Shown one piece after another: positions 1 through 6,760 of a DNA stretch of 10,627 nt. Source of the DNA: Caldifarciminota bacterium (lineage in GTDB: Bacteria > Hydrothermota > Hydrothermia > B15-G9 > DRBW01). The stretch spans positions 1-10,627 of the forward strand of contig DRBW01000219.1 of the NCBI GenBank assembly GCA_011042705.1. The letters are read 5' to 3'. Made by a program: the position numbers and the translations under genes. The first letter of the stretch is position 1. Each line of letters opens with the position of its first letter. Below the pieces are notes generated by a model. It had not been told where the DNA came from. It did not search any database and was given only the letters and a program-made list of their open reading frames with translations.

Positions 1-1
1 C

Positions 2-580
2 AGGGCACCCGACGGCTGTCCCTGGGACAGGAAGCAGACGAACTACACCTTAAGATACGACCTGGTTGAAGAGGCCTACGAGGTGATCGAAGCCATAGAG
101 GCCGAAAATGATATGGCCCTCCGTGAGGAACTGGGGGACCTGCTCTTCCTCGTCCTCATGCACATAAGGATCGGCGAGGAGGAGGGGCGATTCAAACTGG
201 AAGATGTCACCGAGGGGATAATAAACAAGATGATCTCAAGACATCCCCATGTCTTCGGCGACGTAAAATTCGAGGGACAGGATGAGCTCCTCGATTACTG
301 GGAGAAATCCAAGAAAAATGCCTTTGCGGGCCTCGCCCTTTCGATGCCTTCGCTCCTTCTGGCTCAAAAAGTGCTCTCGAGGGAAAAGAGGCTCAAGATA
401 AAGCGAGAAATGCCCCGGATCGATCTGAGCGATTTAGAGGATGCTGACGCCGAAAAGCTCTCTCAATTGCTCATCAAAATAGCCTCTATAGCGGAAGAGA
501 AAGGCATCAACCTCGAAGCCGCCTTCAAAAACTTCTTGAAAAAGGAGATCGCAAAGCTAAGGGACGTCAATGAGCCCTGA
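2..580 (+). CDS. mazG: MazG-family nucleoside triphosphate pyrophosphohydrolase, partial at 5' end
   Basis: All-alpha NTP pyrophosphohydrolase that hydrolyses (d)NTPs to the monophosphate plus PPi, a house-cleaning role in the cytosol. The frame is open to the window edge, so the true start lies outside; 192 residues are visible. A GTG at 83 is not the start, because the preceding codons encode the family hallmark GCPWDRKQT (visible residues 5-13). The metal-binding set follows: EEAYE (residues 23-27) and ELGD (43-46), then the conserved RHPHVFGD and YWEKSKK segments. The second half keeps the linker (MPSLLLAQKV), but its second MazG domain is short and lacks the acidic ExxD pair, so only the first domain looks catalytic. 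The gene converges on V-ATPase subunit D and overlaps its end by 14 nt. The family call is secure; the exact substrate is not visible. Confidence 0.93.
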   Translation, partial: RAPDGCPWDRKQTNYTLRYDLVEEAYEVIEAIEAENDMALREELGDLLFLVLMHIRIGEEEGRFKLEDVTEGIINKMISRHPHVFGDVKFEGQDELLDYWEKSKKNAFAGLALSMPSLLLAQKVLSREKRLKIKREMPRIDLSDLEDADAEKLSQLLIKIASIAEEKGINLEAAFKNFLKKEIAKLRDVNEP

Positions 581-590
581 CGATCTCCTT
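542..590 (-). terminator. Possible terminator: 10-bp inverted repeat at the convergent gene ends
   Basis: The bases at 542-551 (AAGGAGATCG) and 581-590 (CGATCTCCTT) are perfect reverse complements separated by 29 nt. The loop contains a second small pairing (AGGG with CCCT). Read on the minus strand, the second arm runs into TTTTTC, resembling an intrinsic terminator at the end of the V-ATPase operon, just past the subunit D stop. On the plus strand no T-run follows. The long loop, short U-tract and location inside mazG coding sequence weaken the call. Confidence 0.3.
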
Positions 591-1184
591 GATCCTCATG
601 AGGCGAGAGAGATCGGACCTCTCCATCTCGGAGAGCTTCATCGTGATGTATTTCACCGTCTCCTCGAGTTCGGGGATCAGTATGTATTCCAGGGCGTTCA
701 CCCTTCTTCTGGTCTTTTCTATCTCGTTGGCGAGGAGTTTTAGCGTCTTCTCCTTCTCGGCCAGCTCGAATATCTTGTCGAGCACCTTATCGAGAGCCAG
801 GAGTGCTGTGTCCAGCTCGCCGGTTGTCGTCGCGAAGCCGTAGGCAAGTATGTCGCCCTCTATCTTCTCCTCGAAAACGGGGGCTTTCACGTTCATGACG
901 TTTCTCTTGCCCACTTCCAGGGTCACCGTCTTTTTCGGTATGAGGAAAGCCTCCTCCACGGCCTCGGGGTCCATGGCGGCCCTGGCGAAGAGAAATCTGC
1001 TCACCGTCCTGTTAAACTCCTCCTCCACCTTTTCCCTGAGCTCCTTGATGCCCTTTATCAGCATCATGAGCTGCCTCATGAGCTCGTCCTGTTTGTCCTT
1101 CAGAAGCTTGTGCCCCCTTCTGGCGAGAGCAGTTCTCTTCTTCAGCCGGAGGAGCTCCATTCGGGTCGGGTGAACCTCTATCAT
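567..1184 (-). CDS. atpD (ntpD): V/A-type ATPase subunit D (central rotor shaft)
   Basis: Forms the long coiled-coil axle inside the A3B3 head and, with subunit F, transmits rotation to the C subunit and membrane ring. It has 205 residues, normal for the family. The N-terminal signature PTR (residues 6-8) is followed by LKKR, a RGHKLLKDK stretch (23-31) and a long helix to about residue 75. The middle forms a short globular part, and a second long helix covers about 140-205, the usual two-helix hairpin. The ATG at 1184 overlaps the TGA of subunit B (ATGA) and is preceded by GAGGAG at 1187-1192, only 2 nt away, so translation is probably coupled to B. It is the last gene of the operon and its stop lies inside convergent mazG. 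Start and family are both firm. Confidence 0.96.
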   Translation of the reverse strand: MIEVHPTRMELLRLKKRTALARRGHKLLKDKQDELMRQLMMLIKGIKELREKVEEEFNRTVSRFLFARAAMDPEAVEEAFLIPKKTVTLEVGKRNVMNVKAPVFEEKIEGDILAYGFATTTGELDTALLALDKVLDKIFELAEKEKTLKLLANEIEKTRRRVNALEYILIPELEETVKYITMKLSEMERSDLSRLMRIKEIVRAH

Positions 1185-2626
1185 CTCTCCTCACCCGCCT
1201 CTTTTTTCTCTTCTTTCTTGAACCTCGGGAGGTACTTGTCCAGATACTTGTCCCTTATCCTCTTCAGCTCGGCTCTCGGGAACATGGAAAGGAGTTCCCA
1301 TCCGAGGTCGAGGGTCTCGATGATCGACCTTTCCTCGTATTCTCCCTGCCCCACGTATCTCTCCTCGAAGATGTCGGCGAACCTGTAATAGAGCTTATCG
1401 AGATCGGAAAGGGCAGCCTCGCCGAGAATAACGGCGAGCTCCTGTGCTTCCTTTCCACGGGCGTAGGCGGCAAAGAGCTGGTTGAATATGTCGGCGTGGT
1501 CTTCCCTGGTTTTTCCCTCGCCTATGCCCTTGTCCTTGAGCCTCGAGAGCGAGGGCAGCACGTCGATGGGAGGATAGATCTTCTTCCTGTGAAGGGCCCT
1601 GGAAAGGATTATCTGGCCCTCGGTTATGTAGCCCGTCAGGTCTGGAATGGGATGGGTCTTATCGTCCTCGGGCATGGTCAGGATGGGGATGAGGGTTATG
1701 GAACCCTTCTTGCCCTTGATCCTGCCAGCCCTCTCGTAAATGGTCGCCAGGTCGGTGTAAAGATAACCGGGGTAACCCCTCCTTCCCGGGACCTCTTTTC
1801 TCGCCGCCGATATCTCCCTCAAGGCCTCGCAGTAGTTGGTCATGTCGGTCAGAATTACGAGAACGTGCATGTCGAGGTCGAAAGCGAGATATTCTGCGGT
1901 GGTGAGAACAACCCTCGGCGTGGCGATTCGCTCGATGGCGGGGTCATCAGCCAGGTTGAGATAGAGTACGGAACGAGAGATTGCGCCCGTTTTCTTGAAA
2001 TCGTTGATGAAGAAATCGGCCTCCTCGAAGGTTATCCCCATGGCGCCGAAGACAACGGCAAACTCCTCCTCCGCCCCGAGCACCCTGGCCTGACGCGCTA
2101 TCTGAGCAGCGAGCCTGTTGTGGGGCAGCCCTGAACCGGAAAATATGGGCAATTTCTGCCCCCTCACCAGCGTGTTGAGGCCGTCGATGGCTGAAACGCC
2201 CGTCTGAATGAACTCGTTGGGATAATCTCTGGCGTAAGGATTTATGGGCGAGCCGTTTATATCCCTCCTGACGTCGGGGATTATCTCGGGTCCGCCGTCG
2301 ATGGGCCTTCCGAGCCCGTCGAAAACCCTCCCCAGCATGTCCTGGGAGAGGGGAAGCTCGATCCCCCTGGCGAGAAACCTCACGGTGGTCTCGGGTATGT
2401 CGAGGCCCGTCGTTCCCTCGAAGACCTGAACCAGGGCCTTATCCTCCTCGACCTGGAGAACCTGGCCACGTCTCTTTTCGCCTGACGGGAGTGTTATCTC
2501 CACGAGCTCAGCGTACTTGGCGCCCTCAACTCCCTCCACCAGAAGGAGCGGTCCCGAGACGTCGGTGATCGTCCTGTATTCCTTAAGCCTCTTTAGATTT
2601 TCCCCCGATAAGACCCTGGATTTCAT
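1181..2626 (-). CDS. atpB (ntpB): V/A-type ATPase subunit B (non-catalytic head subunit)
   Basis: Alternates with subunit A in the A3B3 head and supplies residues to each catalytic site. It has 481 residues: beta-barrel domain to about 90, nucleotide-fold domain about 90-380, helical C-terminal domain after that. The normal P-loop is replaced by GSGLPHN (164-170), as is usual in B subunits, so it is not expected to hydrolyse ATP. R362 in PSLSRLKDKG matches the arginine finger that reaches the neighbouring A site. QTGVSAIDGLN (141-151) and the ILTDMTNYCEALREIS segment (258-273) are family signatures. The ATG at 2626 lies inside subunit A and gives a 44-nt overlap. It is supported by AAGGAG at 2634-2639, 7 nt upstream, and no later ATG, GTG or TTG exists before the conserved KEYRT segment. 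The charged tail after about residue 468 is probably flexible. Confidence 0.97.
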   Translation of the reverse strand: MKSRVLSGENLKRLKEYRTITDVSGPLLLVEGVEGAKYAELVEITLPSGEKRRGQVLQVEEDKALVQVFEGTTGLDIPETTVRFLARGIELPLSQDMLGRVFDGLGRPIDGGPEIIPDVRRDINGSPINPYARDYPNEFIQTGVSAIDGLNTLVRGQKLPIFSGSGLPHNRLAAQIARQARVLGAEEEFAVVFGAMGITFEEADFFINDFKKTGAISRSVLYLNLADDPAIERIATPRVVLTTAEYLAFDLDMHVLVILTDMTNYCEALREISAARKEVPGRRGYPGYLYTDLATIYERAGRIKGKKGSITLIPILTMPEDDKTHPIPDLTGYITEGQIILSRALHRKKIYPPIDVLPSLSRLKDKGIGEGKTREDHADIFNQLFAAYARGKEAQELAVILGEAALSDLDKLYYRFADIFEERYVGQGEYEERSIIETLDLGWELLSMFPRAELKRIRDKYLDKYLPRFKKEEKKEAGEER

Positions 2627-4352
2627 CGTCGATCTCCTTTTTTATTCCTTCAAGTTCCTCCAGTTTATCCTCGGAGATGTATTTTGCCCTGGCTATCCTC
2701 TCCCATACGGGAAGCTGCCTCAGCTCGCGCACCGTTATACCCCTCTCGAGGGCTTCTTTTGCCTTCTCGTACATGTAGAGGATGAGCTTTAGAAGCAGGT
2801 ACTGCTTCTTCAGTGAAGTGTAGGTGTCTATCTCGTGGAAGGCGTTCTGATGGAGGAAATCCTCCCTCAGAGACCTCGCCACCTCAAGCAGGAGCTGGTC
2901 GCTCTCGGAGAGGGCCTCTATCCCCACGAGCCTGACTATCTCCTCGAGTTCGGCCTCCTTGCTGAGGATTCTCATGGCTTCCGTCTGCATGTCGTAGAAA
3001 TCGGGAGAGATCTCCCTATCGAGGTAATCCTTGACGGTATCCCTGTAAAGGGAATAACTCGTAAGCCAGTTAATGGCGGGGAAATGCCTCCTGTAAGCCA
3101 GTTTGTCGTCGAGACTCCAGAACACCTTTACCACCCTCAGGGTTGCCTGAACCACCGGATCGGCCAGGTCTCCGCCGGGAGGCGAAACTGCGCCTATCAC
3201 CGTCAGAGACCCCTCTCGCCTGTCCTTCCCGAGAGTTATAACCCTGCCGGCCCTTTCGTAGAAGGACGCTACCCTGGCTCCGAGATAAGCGGGATATCCC
3301 TCCTCGCCGGGCATCTCCTCGAGCCTTCCCGAGATCTCCCTCATCGCCTCGGCCCAGCGGGACGTCGAATCGGCCATGAGTGCCACTGAATATCCCATGT
3401 CCCTGAAGTACTCCGCGATCGTTATGCCGGTGTAAACCGAGGCCTCCCTTGCCGCCACGGGCATGTTGGAGGTGTTGGCGACGAGAACCGTCCGCTTCAT
3501 GAGAGGTTCTCCCGTCCTCGGATCCTTGAGCTCGGGAAACTCGATCAGAACGTCGGTCATCTCGTTCCCGCGCTCGCCACAACCTATGTAAATAACGATG
3601 TCGGCGTCGGACCACTTGGCCAGCTGATGCTGTATGACCGTTTTCCCGGAACCAAAAGGGCCTGGGACGCAGGCCGTTCCGCCCTTCGTGACGGGGAAAA
3701 AGGTGTCGATGATCCTCTGGCCTGTGACCATGGGAACATCGGGCAGAAGTTTTTCTTTATATGGCCTGGGTACCCTGACAGGCCATTTCTGATACATCTT
3801 TATCTCTATTTCGCCCTTCCCGGTCCTGACCCTGGCCACGGGATCCTCGACGGTGAAATCCCCTTCCTCGATGTGAGTTATCTCGCCCTTTACGCCGGGC
3901 GGAACCATTATTCTGTGTTCCACGAGAACCGTTTCCTGAACCGTTCCTATTATGTCTCCGGGTTCAACCACATCGCCGACCTTCACACGCGGCACGAAGT
4001 GCCACTTTCTGTTCCTGTCGAGTGCGGGGACCGAAACGCCCCTCGTGATGAAATCGCCCACTTTCTCCCTGATGACGTCGAGAGGCCTCTGTATCCCGTC
4101 GTAGATGGACTCGATGAGGCCCGGCCCCAGCTCCACAGAAAGAGGAGCTCCAGTCGGGTAAACGGGCTCTCCCGGGCCGACACCTCCCGTCTCTTCGTAA
4201 ACCTGTATGGACGCCAGGTCCCCCTTAAGCTCAATTATCTCACCGAGGAGCCTCTTCTCGCTGACGAGGGCCACGTCGTACATCTTCTGGCCCGACATCC
4301 CCTCGGCCACCACCAGGGGACCTGCTACCTTTACGATTCTTCCTTCTTTCAT
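2583..4352 (-). CDS. atpA (ntpA): V/A-type ATPase catalytic subunit A
   Basis: Catalytic subunit that hydrolyses (or makes) ATP in the A3B3 head. It has 589 residues, normal length. The beta-barrel covers about 1-75, and the bulge insertion typical of A subunits, absent from F-type beta subunits, covers about 112-190. The Walker A motif is GPFGSGKT (231-238), with K237 and T238 contacting phosphate and Mg. The catalytic glutamate is E260 in GCGERGNE. The Walker B aspartate region is ALMADSTSRW (324-333, D328). A helical domain follows and ends in a charged helix (about 555-589). The ATG at 4352 has GAGGAG at 4361-4366, 8 nt upstream, which overlaps the end of subunit F. The last 44 nt also encode the start of subunit B in another frame. 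All catalytic residues are present, so the enzyme should be active. Confidence 0.98.
   Translation of the reverse strand: MKEGRIVKVAGPLVVAEGMSGQKMYDVALVSEKRLLGEIIELKGDLASIQVYEETGGVGPGEPVYPTGAPLSVELGPGLIESIYDGIQRPLDVIREKVGDFITRGVSVPALDRNRKWHFVPRVKVGDVVEPGDIIGTVQETVLVEHRIMVPPGVKGEITHIEEGDFTVEDPVARVRTGKGEIEIKMYQKWPVRVPRPYKEKLLPDVPMVTGQRIIDTFFPVTKGGTACVPGPFGSGKTVIQHQLAKWSDADIVIYIGCGERGNEMTDVLIEFPELKDPRTGEPLMKRTVLVANTSNMPVAAREASVYTGITIAEYFRDMGYSVALMADSTSRWAEAMREISGRLEEMPGEEGYPAYLGARVASFYERAGRVITLGKDRREGSLTVIGAVSPPGGDLADPVVQATLRVVKVFWSLDDKLAYRRHFPAINWLTSYSLYRDTVKDYLDREISPDFYDMQTEAMRILSKEAELEEIVRLVGIEALSESDQLLLEVARSLREDFLHQNAFHEIDTYTSLKKQYLLLKLILYMYEKAKEALERGITVRELRQLPVWERIARAKYISEDKLEELEGIKKEIDDEIQGLIGGKSKEA
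2634..2639 (-). promoter_or_regulatory. Ribosome-binding site fixing the subunit B start inside subunit A
   Basis: AAGGAG on the minus strand lies 7 nt before the ATG of subunit B, within the last codons of subunit A. It supports the 44-nt overlapping start and means that B can be initiated by ribosomes finishing A. Confidence 0.75.
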
Positions 4353-4367
4353 AGAATTTTCTCCTCT

Positions 4368-4676
4368 TCAGAATATGTCGGCACCGATGGCCTTCTTTAT
4401 CTTTTCCCTGAGGACCTCCAGAGCGATCCCCTTCCCTCCCCTGCTACCGGGAATGGGGAAAATGGCCGGATAGGGAACCTTCTCGGTCTCGGCCATGAGG
4501 TCGCTCACGGCATCGACGAAGTCCTCCTGAAGGATTATCAGGACATATCCCTCCTTTATGAAATGCTCGATCGCTTCTCTGGCCTCCTCGCCCGTGTTCA
4601 CGGGCCTGATCTCGAGGCCCAGGGCCTTAAAGGGAAAAACGACCTCTCTTTCGCCGACACATGCGATGTTCTTCAT
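4368..4676 (-). CDS. atpF (ntpG): V/A-type ATPase subunit F (central stalk)
   Basis: Small Rossmann-like subunit that binds subunit D in the central shaft and can influence ATPase activity. It has 102 residues, typical. The N-terminal strand IACVGEREVV (4-13), a second strand VLIILQEDF (45-53) and the PAIFPIPGS segment (70-78) match the family. The ATG at 4676 comes 5 nt after the stop of subunit C. No convincing Shine-Dalgarno sequence precedes it: the upstream minus-strand bases are CCTATTAAAAGCC. Initiation therefore probably depends on coupling to C. The gene names follow bacterial usage, in which the letters for F and G vary between species. Confidence 0.94.
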   Translation of the reverse strand: MKNIACVGEREVVFPFKALGLEIRPVNTGEEAREAIEHFIKEGYVLIILQEDFVDAVSDLMAETEKVPYPAIFPIPGSRGGKGIALEVLREKIKKAIGADIF

Positions 4677-4681
4677 GGCTT

Positions 4682-5689
4682 TTAATAGGGAAGGGGCAAC
4701 CTTTCCCTGATCTCCTCCCTGGACATGTGATATATTTTCCCGACGAAAACCATCCTCAAAATCTTGATCTCGTTCATTTTTCCGTAAAGATATGCAATCA
4801 AGGGCTCGGGACCCAGGGCGATCGTCCTGGTCTCCTTAAGATACCCGACGAGATAATCGTCCATCAGCTTATAAAGTCTGCTGAAAGACGCCTTTGCCCG
4901 CAAGCTGGCTATGCCCTCGTCGAATATGGCATAATAGGGGGTGTGATAGAGCCTTCCCGACAGGGTATCCAGGGGCTCCTGGGCATACCTCTCAATCTCG
5001 AGGAAACCTCCCGGCAGAAGGGAAATTCTTATCAGATCCTCCCGCCCTATGAATTTCAGCCTCACGAGGGTCATCAGGTTGAGAAGGTCTGCCTGTAACC
5101 TGAAGTAGTTTCTCAGAAAAGCATTCCCCACCGATTTTCCTGTCAGGTAAAGGTAAGCGCTCTGATCCACGGCAAGGCTTATCCTCTGAGGGTCCTTCTT
5201 CTCATAATAGCTGCTGATGCCCTTCTCGACGGCGGTCTGGAGATGATCTGGCAATTTGTCGTATCTCTCTTCCTGGAAAATCGCCTTTATGTCGTCGGGC
5301 GGGATGTTACCGTGTGGTGAGATGGCGTGCCTGAAATCCTTTTCGGCTATCAGAGATTTTATGAGCACCTTGACGTTGTGGAAGTCGTAGAAGCTCCTGA
5401 CCCAGTAAACCAGCTCTTCTTCGAGGGCGAGCTCCTCGAAGAGTTCAAAGGCTCTCGTCCTCTCGGCTTCCAGCATACCCTCAAAGGCGAGGGGGCTCTC
5501 TAACTGAGGGATATAGGCACCGTAATCGGTATCCTGCAGGCTCCTTAGGACCTCCTCGGCGTCTTTCGCCTCGAGAAGCCTCTCGACCCTCTGGCGGTCG
5601 AGCAACCTTGTCTCGAGGGCTCTGATCCTGCCCACAGCATAGGCGTAATCTGCCTTTTCCTTCCCGAAGGGCGGGTACCTGACGAACAT
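4682..5689 (-). CDS. atpC (ntpC): V/A-type ATPase subunit C (d-type rotor-ring adaptor)
   Basis: Funnel-shaped helical protein that caps the membrane K ring and sockets the D-F shaft; it is homologous to eukaryotic V-ATPase subunit d. It has 335 residues, within the family range, and is soluble with no membrane segment. Family features include the N-terminal YAYAVGRIRALETRLL region (16-31), a central FYDFHNVKVLIKS segment (about 100-112), LMTLVRLKFIG near residues 205-215 and the C-terminal GPEPLIAYLYGKMNEIKILR region (about 292-311). The ATG at 5689 is separated by one base from the TAG of subunit E. The upstream bases (CTTCGGTAAATAGA) show no clear Shine-Dalgarno sequence, so reinitiation after E is likely. 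Confidence 0.95.
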   Translation of the reverse strand: MFVRYPPFGKEKADYAYAVGRIRALETRLLDRQRVERLLEAKDAEEVLRSLQDTDYGAYIPQLESPLAFEGMLEAERTRAFELFEELALEEELVYWVRSFYDFHNVKVLIKSLIAEKDFRHAISPHGNIPPDDIKAIFQEERYDKLPDHLQTAVEKGISSYYEKKDPQRISLAVDQSAYLYLTGKSVGNAFLRNYFRLQADLLNLMTLVRLKFIGREDLIRISLLPGGFLEIERYAQEPLDTLSGRLYHTPYYAIFDEGIASLRAKASFSRLYKLMDDYLVGYLKETRTIALGPEPLIAYLYGKMNEIKILRMVFVGKIYHMSREEIRERLPLPY

Positions 5690-5690
5690 T

Positions 5691-6272
5691 CTATTTACCG
5701 AAGAGGATCTTCGAGACCTCTACCTCGAGATCTTCCCTGAGGCTCTCCATTATGGCAGATCTCGTGGCCGCCACCTTCATGTTTCCTTTTTTAAGTATGA
5801 ATCCGCCGTCAGGATCTTCTCCGCCGTCGATAACTTTGAGCTTCCAGCCCTTTTCCCTGTTCAATCTCTCGACCCACTCTTTGCCCAGTTCCTTATCCAC
5901 GATGATCTCTTCGTCGCCCGTCTTTACAAGGGATTCGATCAGTCCCGTGAGGAGCTTTTCCCTTATCTCAGAATTGCTGGCGAAGATCTTCTTTTCCACC
6001 TCTCTGAAAACGTCATCTATCAGCTTCCGCCTGGATAGGAGAAGTTCCTTGTTGATCTCTATAAGCTCCAGGCTGAGGATTCGCTCCTTTTCCTTTTGAG
6101 CTTCCCTCTTCGCCAGCTCGGCGGCGAGCTTCCTCGTCTCCTCCGCCCTGGCCTCGGCCTCCTTCAGGATCTCGGCCGCCCGCGAGGAGGCCTCCTGGAC
6201 GATCTCCTCCGCCTTTTTGGCGGCGTCGCTGAGTATCCTGTCCTTTATCCTGGATCCGCTCAATTTCGTCAC
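5691..6272 (-). CDS. atpE (ntpE): V/A-type ATPase subunit E (peripheral stalk)
   Basis: Peripheral-stalk subunit that pairs with subunit H and holds the A3B3 head against rotation. It has 193 residues. About 1-95 form a charged, alanine-rich helix (repeating AEEI, AEIL and AEET segments) that would wrap with H. Residues about 100-193 form the globular head-binding domain, with IIVDKELG and a GGFILKKGNMKVAATRS segment typical of the family. The annotated GTG at 6272 overlaps the TGA of K as GTGA. A TTG at 6263, three codons later, sits better relative to the AAGGTG that itself spans the GTG, so the true start may be either. The family is not in doubt. Confidence 0.94.
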   Translation of the reverse strand: MTKLSGSRIKDRILSDAAKKAEEIVQEASSRAAEILKEAEARAEETRKLAAELAKREAQKEKERILSLELIEINKELLLSRRKLIDDVFREVEKKIFASNSEIREKLLTGLIESLVKTGDEEIIVDKELGKEWVERLNREKGWKLKVIDGGEDPDGGFILKKGNMKVAATRSAIMESLREDLEVEVSKILFGK

Positions 6273-6739
6273 ACCTTTATTCCGATCAACAGGAAAAGTG
6301 TTATGAGTAGCCCGAGAACAGCATAGGTCTCGACCATAGCGCCGTAGATAACCGCTTTCATCGTCGCCTCAGGCCTCTTTGCGCCCATCTCAACGCCCGC
6401 AGCACACACCTTTCCCTGGTGGATACCCGAGAAAAGCCCGGCGAAAGCGACGGGCAGGCTGGCGAAAAATATCTGCCAGCCCTGAGCGAGCGATATGGCT
6501 TTAGGAGTGCTGAGAAGGCCCACTTTGAGGATCACGAACAGAGCCGCTATGAACCCGTAGAATCCCTGTGTTCCGGGCAGGGCGACGAGCAGGAACAGAC
6601 GGCCGAACTTATCGGGGTCCTCGGCGAGCACCCCGGCGGCCGATCTGCCGGCGAGTCCTATTCCGACGGCAGAGCCTATTCCCGCCAGAAAGGCCGCCAG
6701 GCCAGCTCCGGCAATGGCTACTATAAGTCCACTTTCCAA
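6269..6739 (-). CDS. atpK (ntpK): V/A-type ATPase subunit K, four-helix Na+-type proteolipid of the rotor ring
   Basis: Membrane rotor subunit that carries the transported ion. It has 156 residues with four hydrophobic helices (about 5-30, 46-72, 84-108, 127-153), a fused double hairpin like Enterococcus hirae NtpK. The single ion-binding carboxylate is E137 in AMVETYAVLG. The first hairpin has Q58 at the equivalent place. The residues that hold Na+ in the E. hirae ring (L61, T64, Q65, Q110, E139, with Y68 nearby) all have counterparts here at the same spacing: L54, T57, Q58, Q108, E137 and Y61. Na+ coupling is therefore predicted. The start is a TTG at 6739; no ATG or GTG fits, and AAGGAGGT lies 5 nt upstream. 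Gaps are 21 nt to I upstream and a 3-nt overlap with E downstream. Confidence 0.96.
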   Translation of the reverse strand: MESGLIVAIAGAGLAAFLAGIGSAVGIGLAGRSAAGVLAEDPDKFGRLFLLVALPGTQGFYGFIAALFVILKVGLLSTPKAISLAQGWQIFFASLPVAFAGLFSGIHQGKVCAAGVEMGAKRPEATMKAVIYGAMVETYAVLGLLITLFLLIGIKV

Positions 6740-6744
6740 GGCAA

Positions 6745-6752
6745 ACCTCCTT
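6745..6752 (-). promoter_or_regulatory. Strong ribosome-binding site fixing the TTG start of subunit K
   Basis: AAGGAGGT on the minus strand lies 5 nt before the TTG codon at 6739. It is the most complete Shine-Dalgarno match in the operon and sits before the subunit needed in most copies (the ring). The strong site may offset the weak TTG start codon. Confidence 0.75.
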
Positions 6753-6760
6753 TTATATCC

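Noticed and set aside
83..85. GTG at 83 as the start of mazG
   Set aside because: The upstream in-frame codons encode the conserved GCPWD motif and the first catalytic glutamates, so the gene continues past the left edge.
1496..2134. A 212-codon plus-strand open frame opposite subunit B
   Set aside because: It is antisense to conserved B coding sequence with no family features or start signal.
1610..2140. Lack of a P-loop in subunit B as a possible inactivating change
   Set aside because: B subunits of V/A-type ATPases normally have GSGLPHN here and are non-catalytic, so this is expected.
3627..4685. A 352-codon plus-strand open frame opposite subunits A and F
   Set aside because: It lies entirely antisense to highly conserved ATPase genes, its predicted protein resembles no family, and it has no convincing ribosome-binding site. 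Long antisense frames are common in such GC-rich codon patterns.
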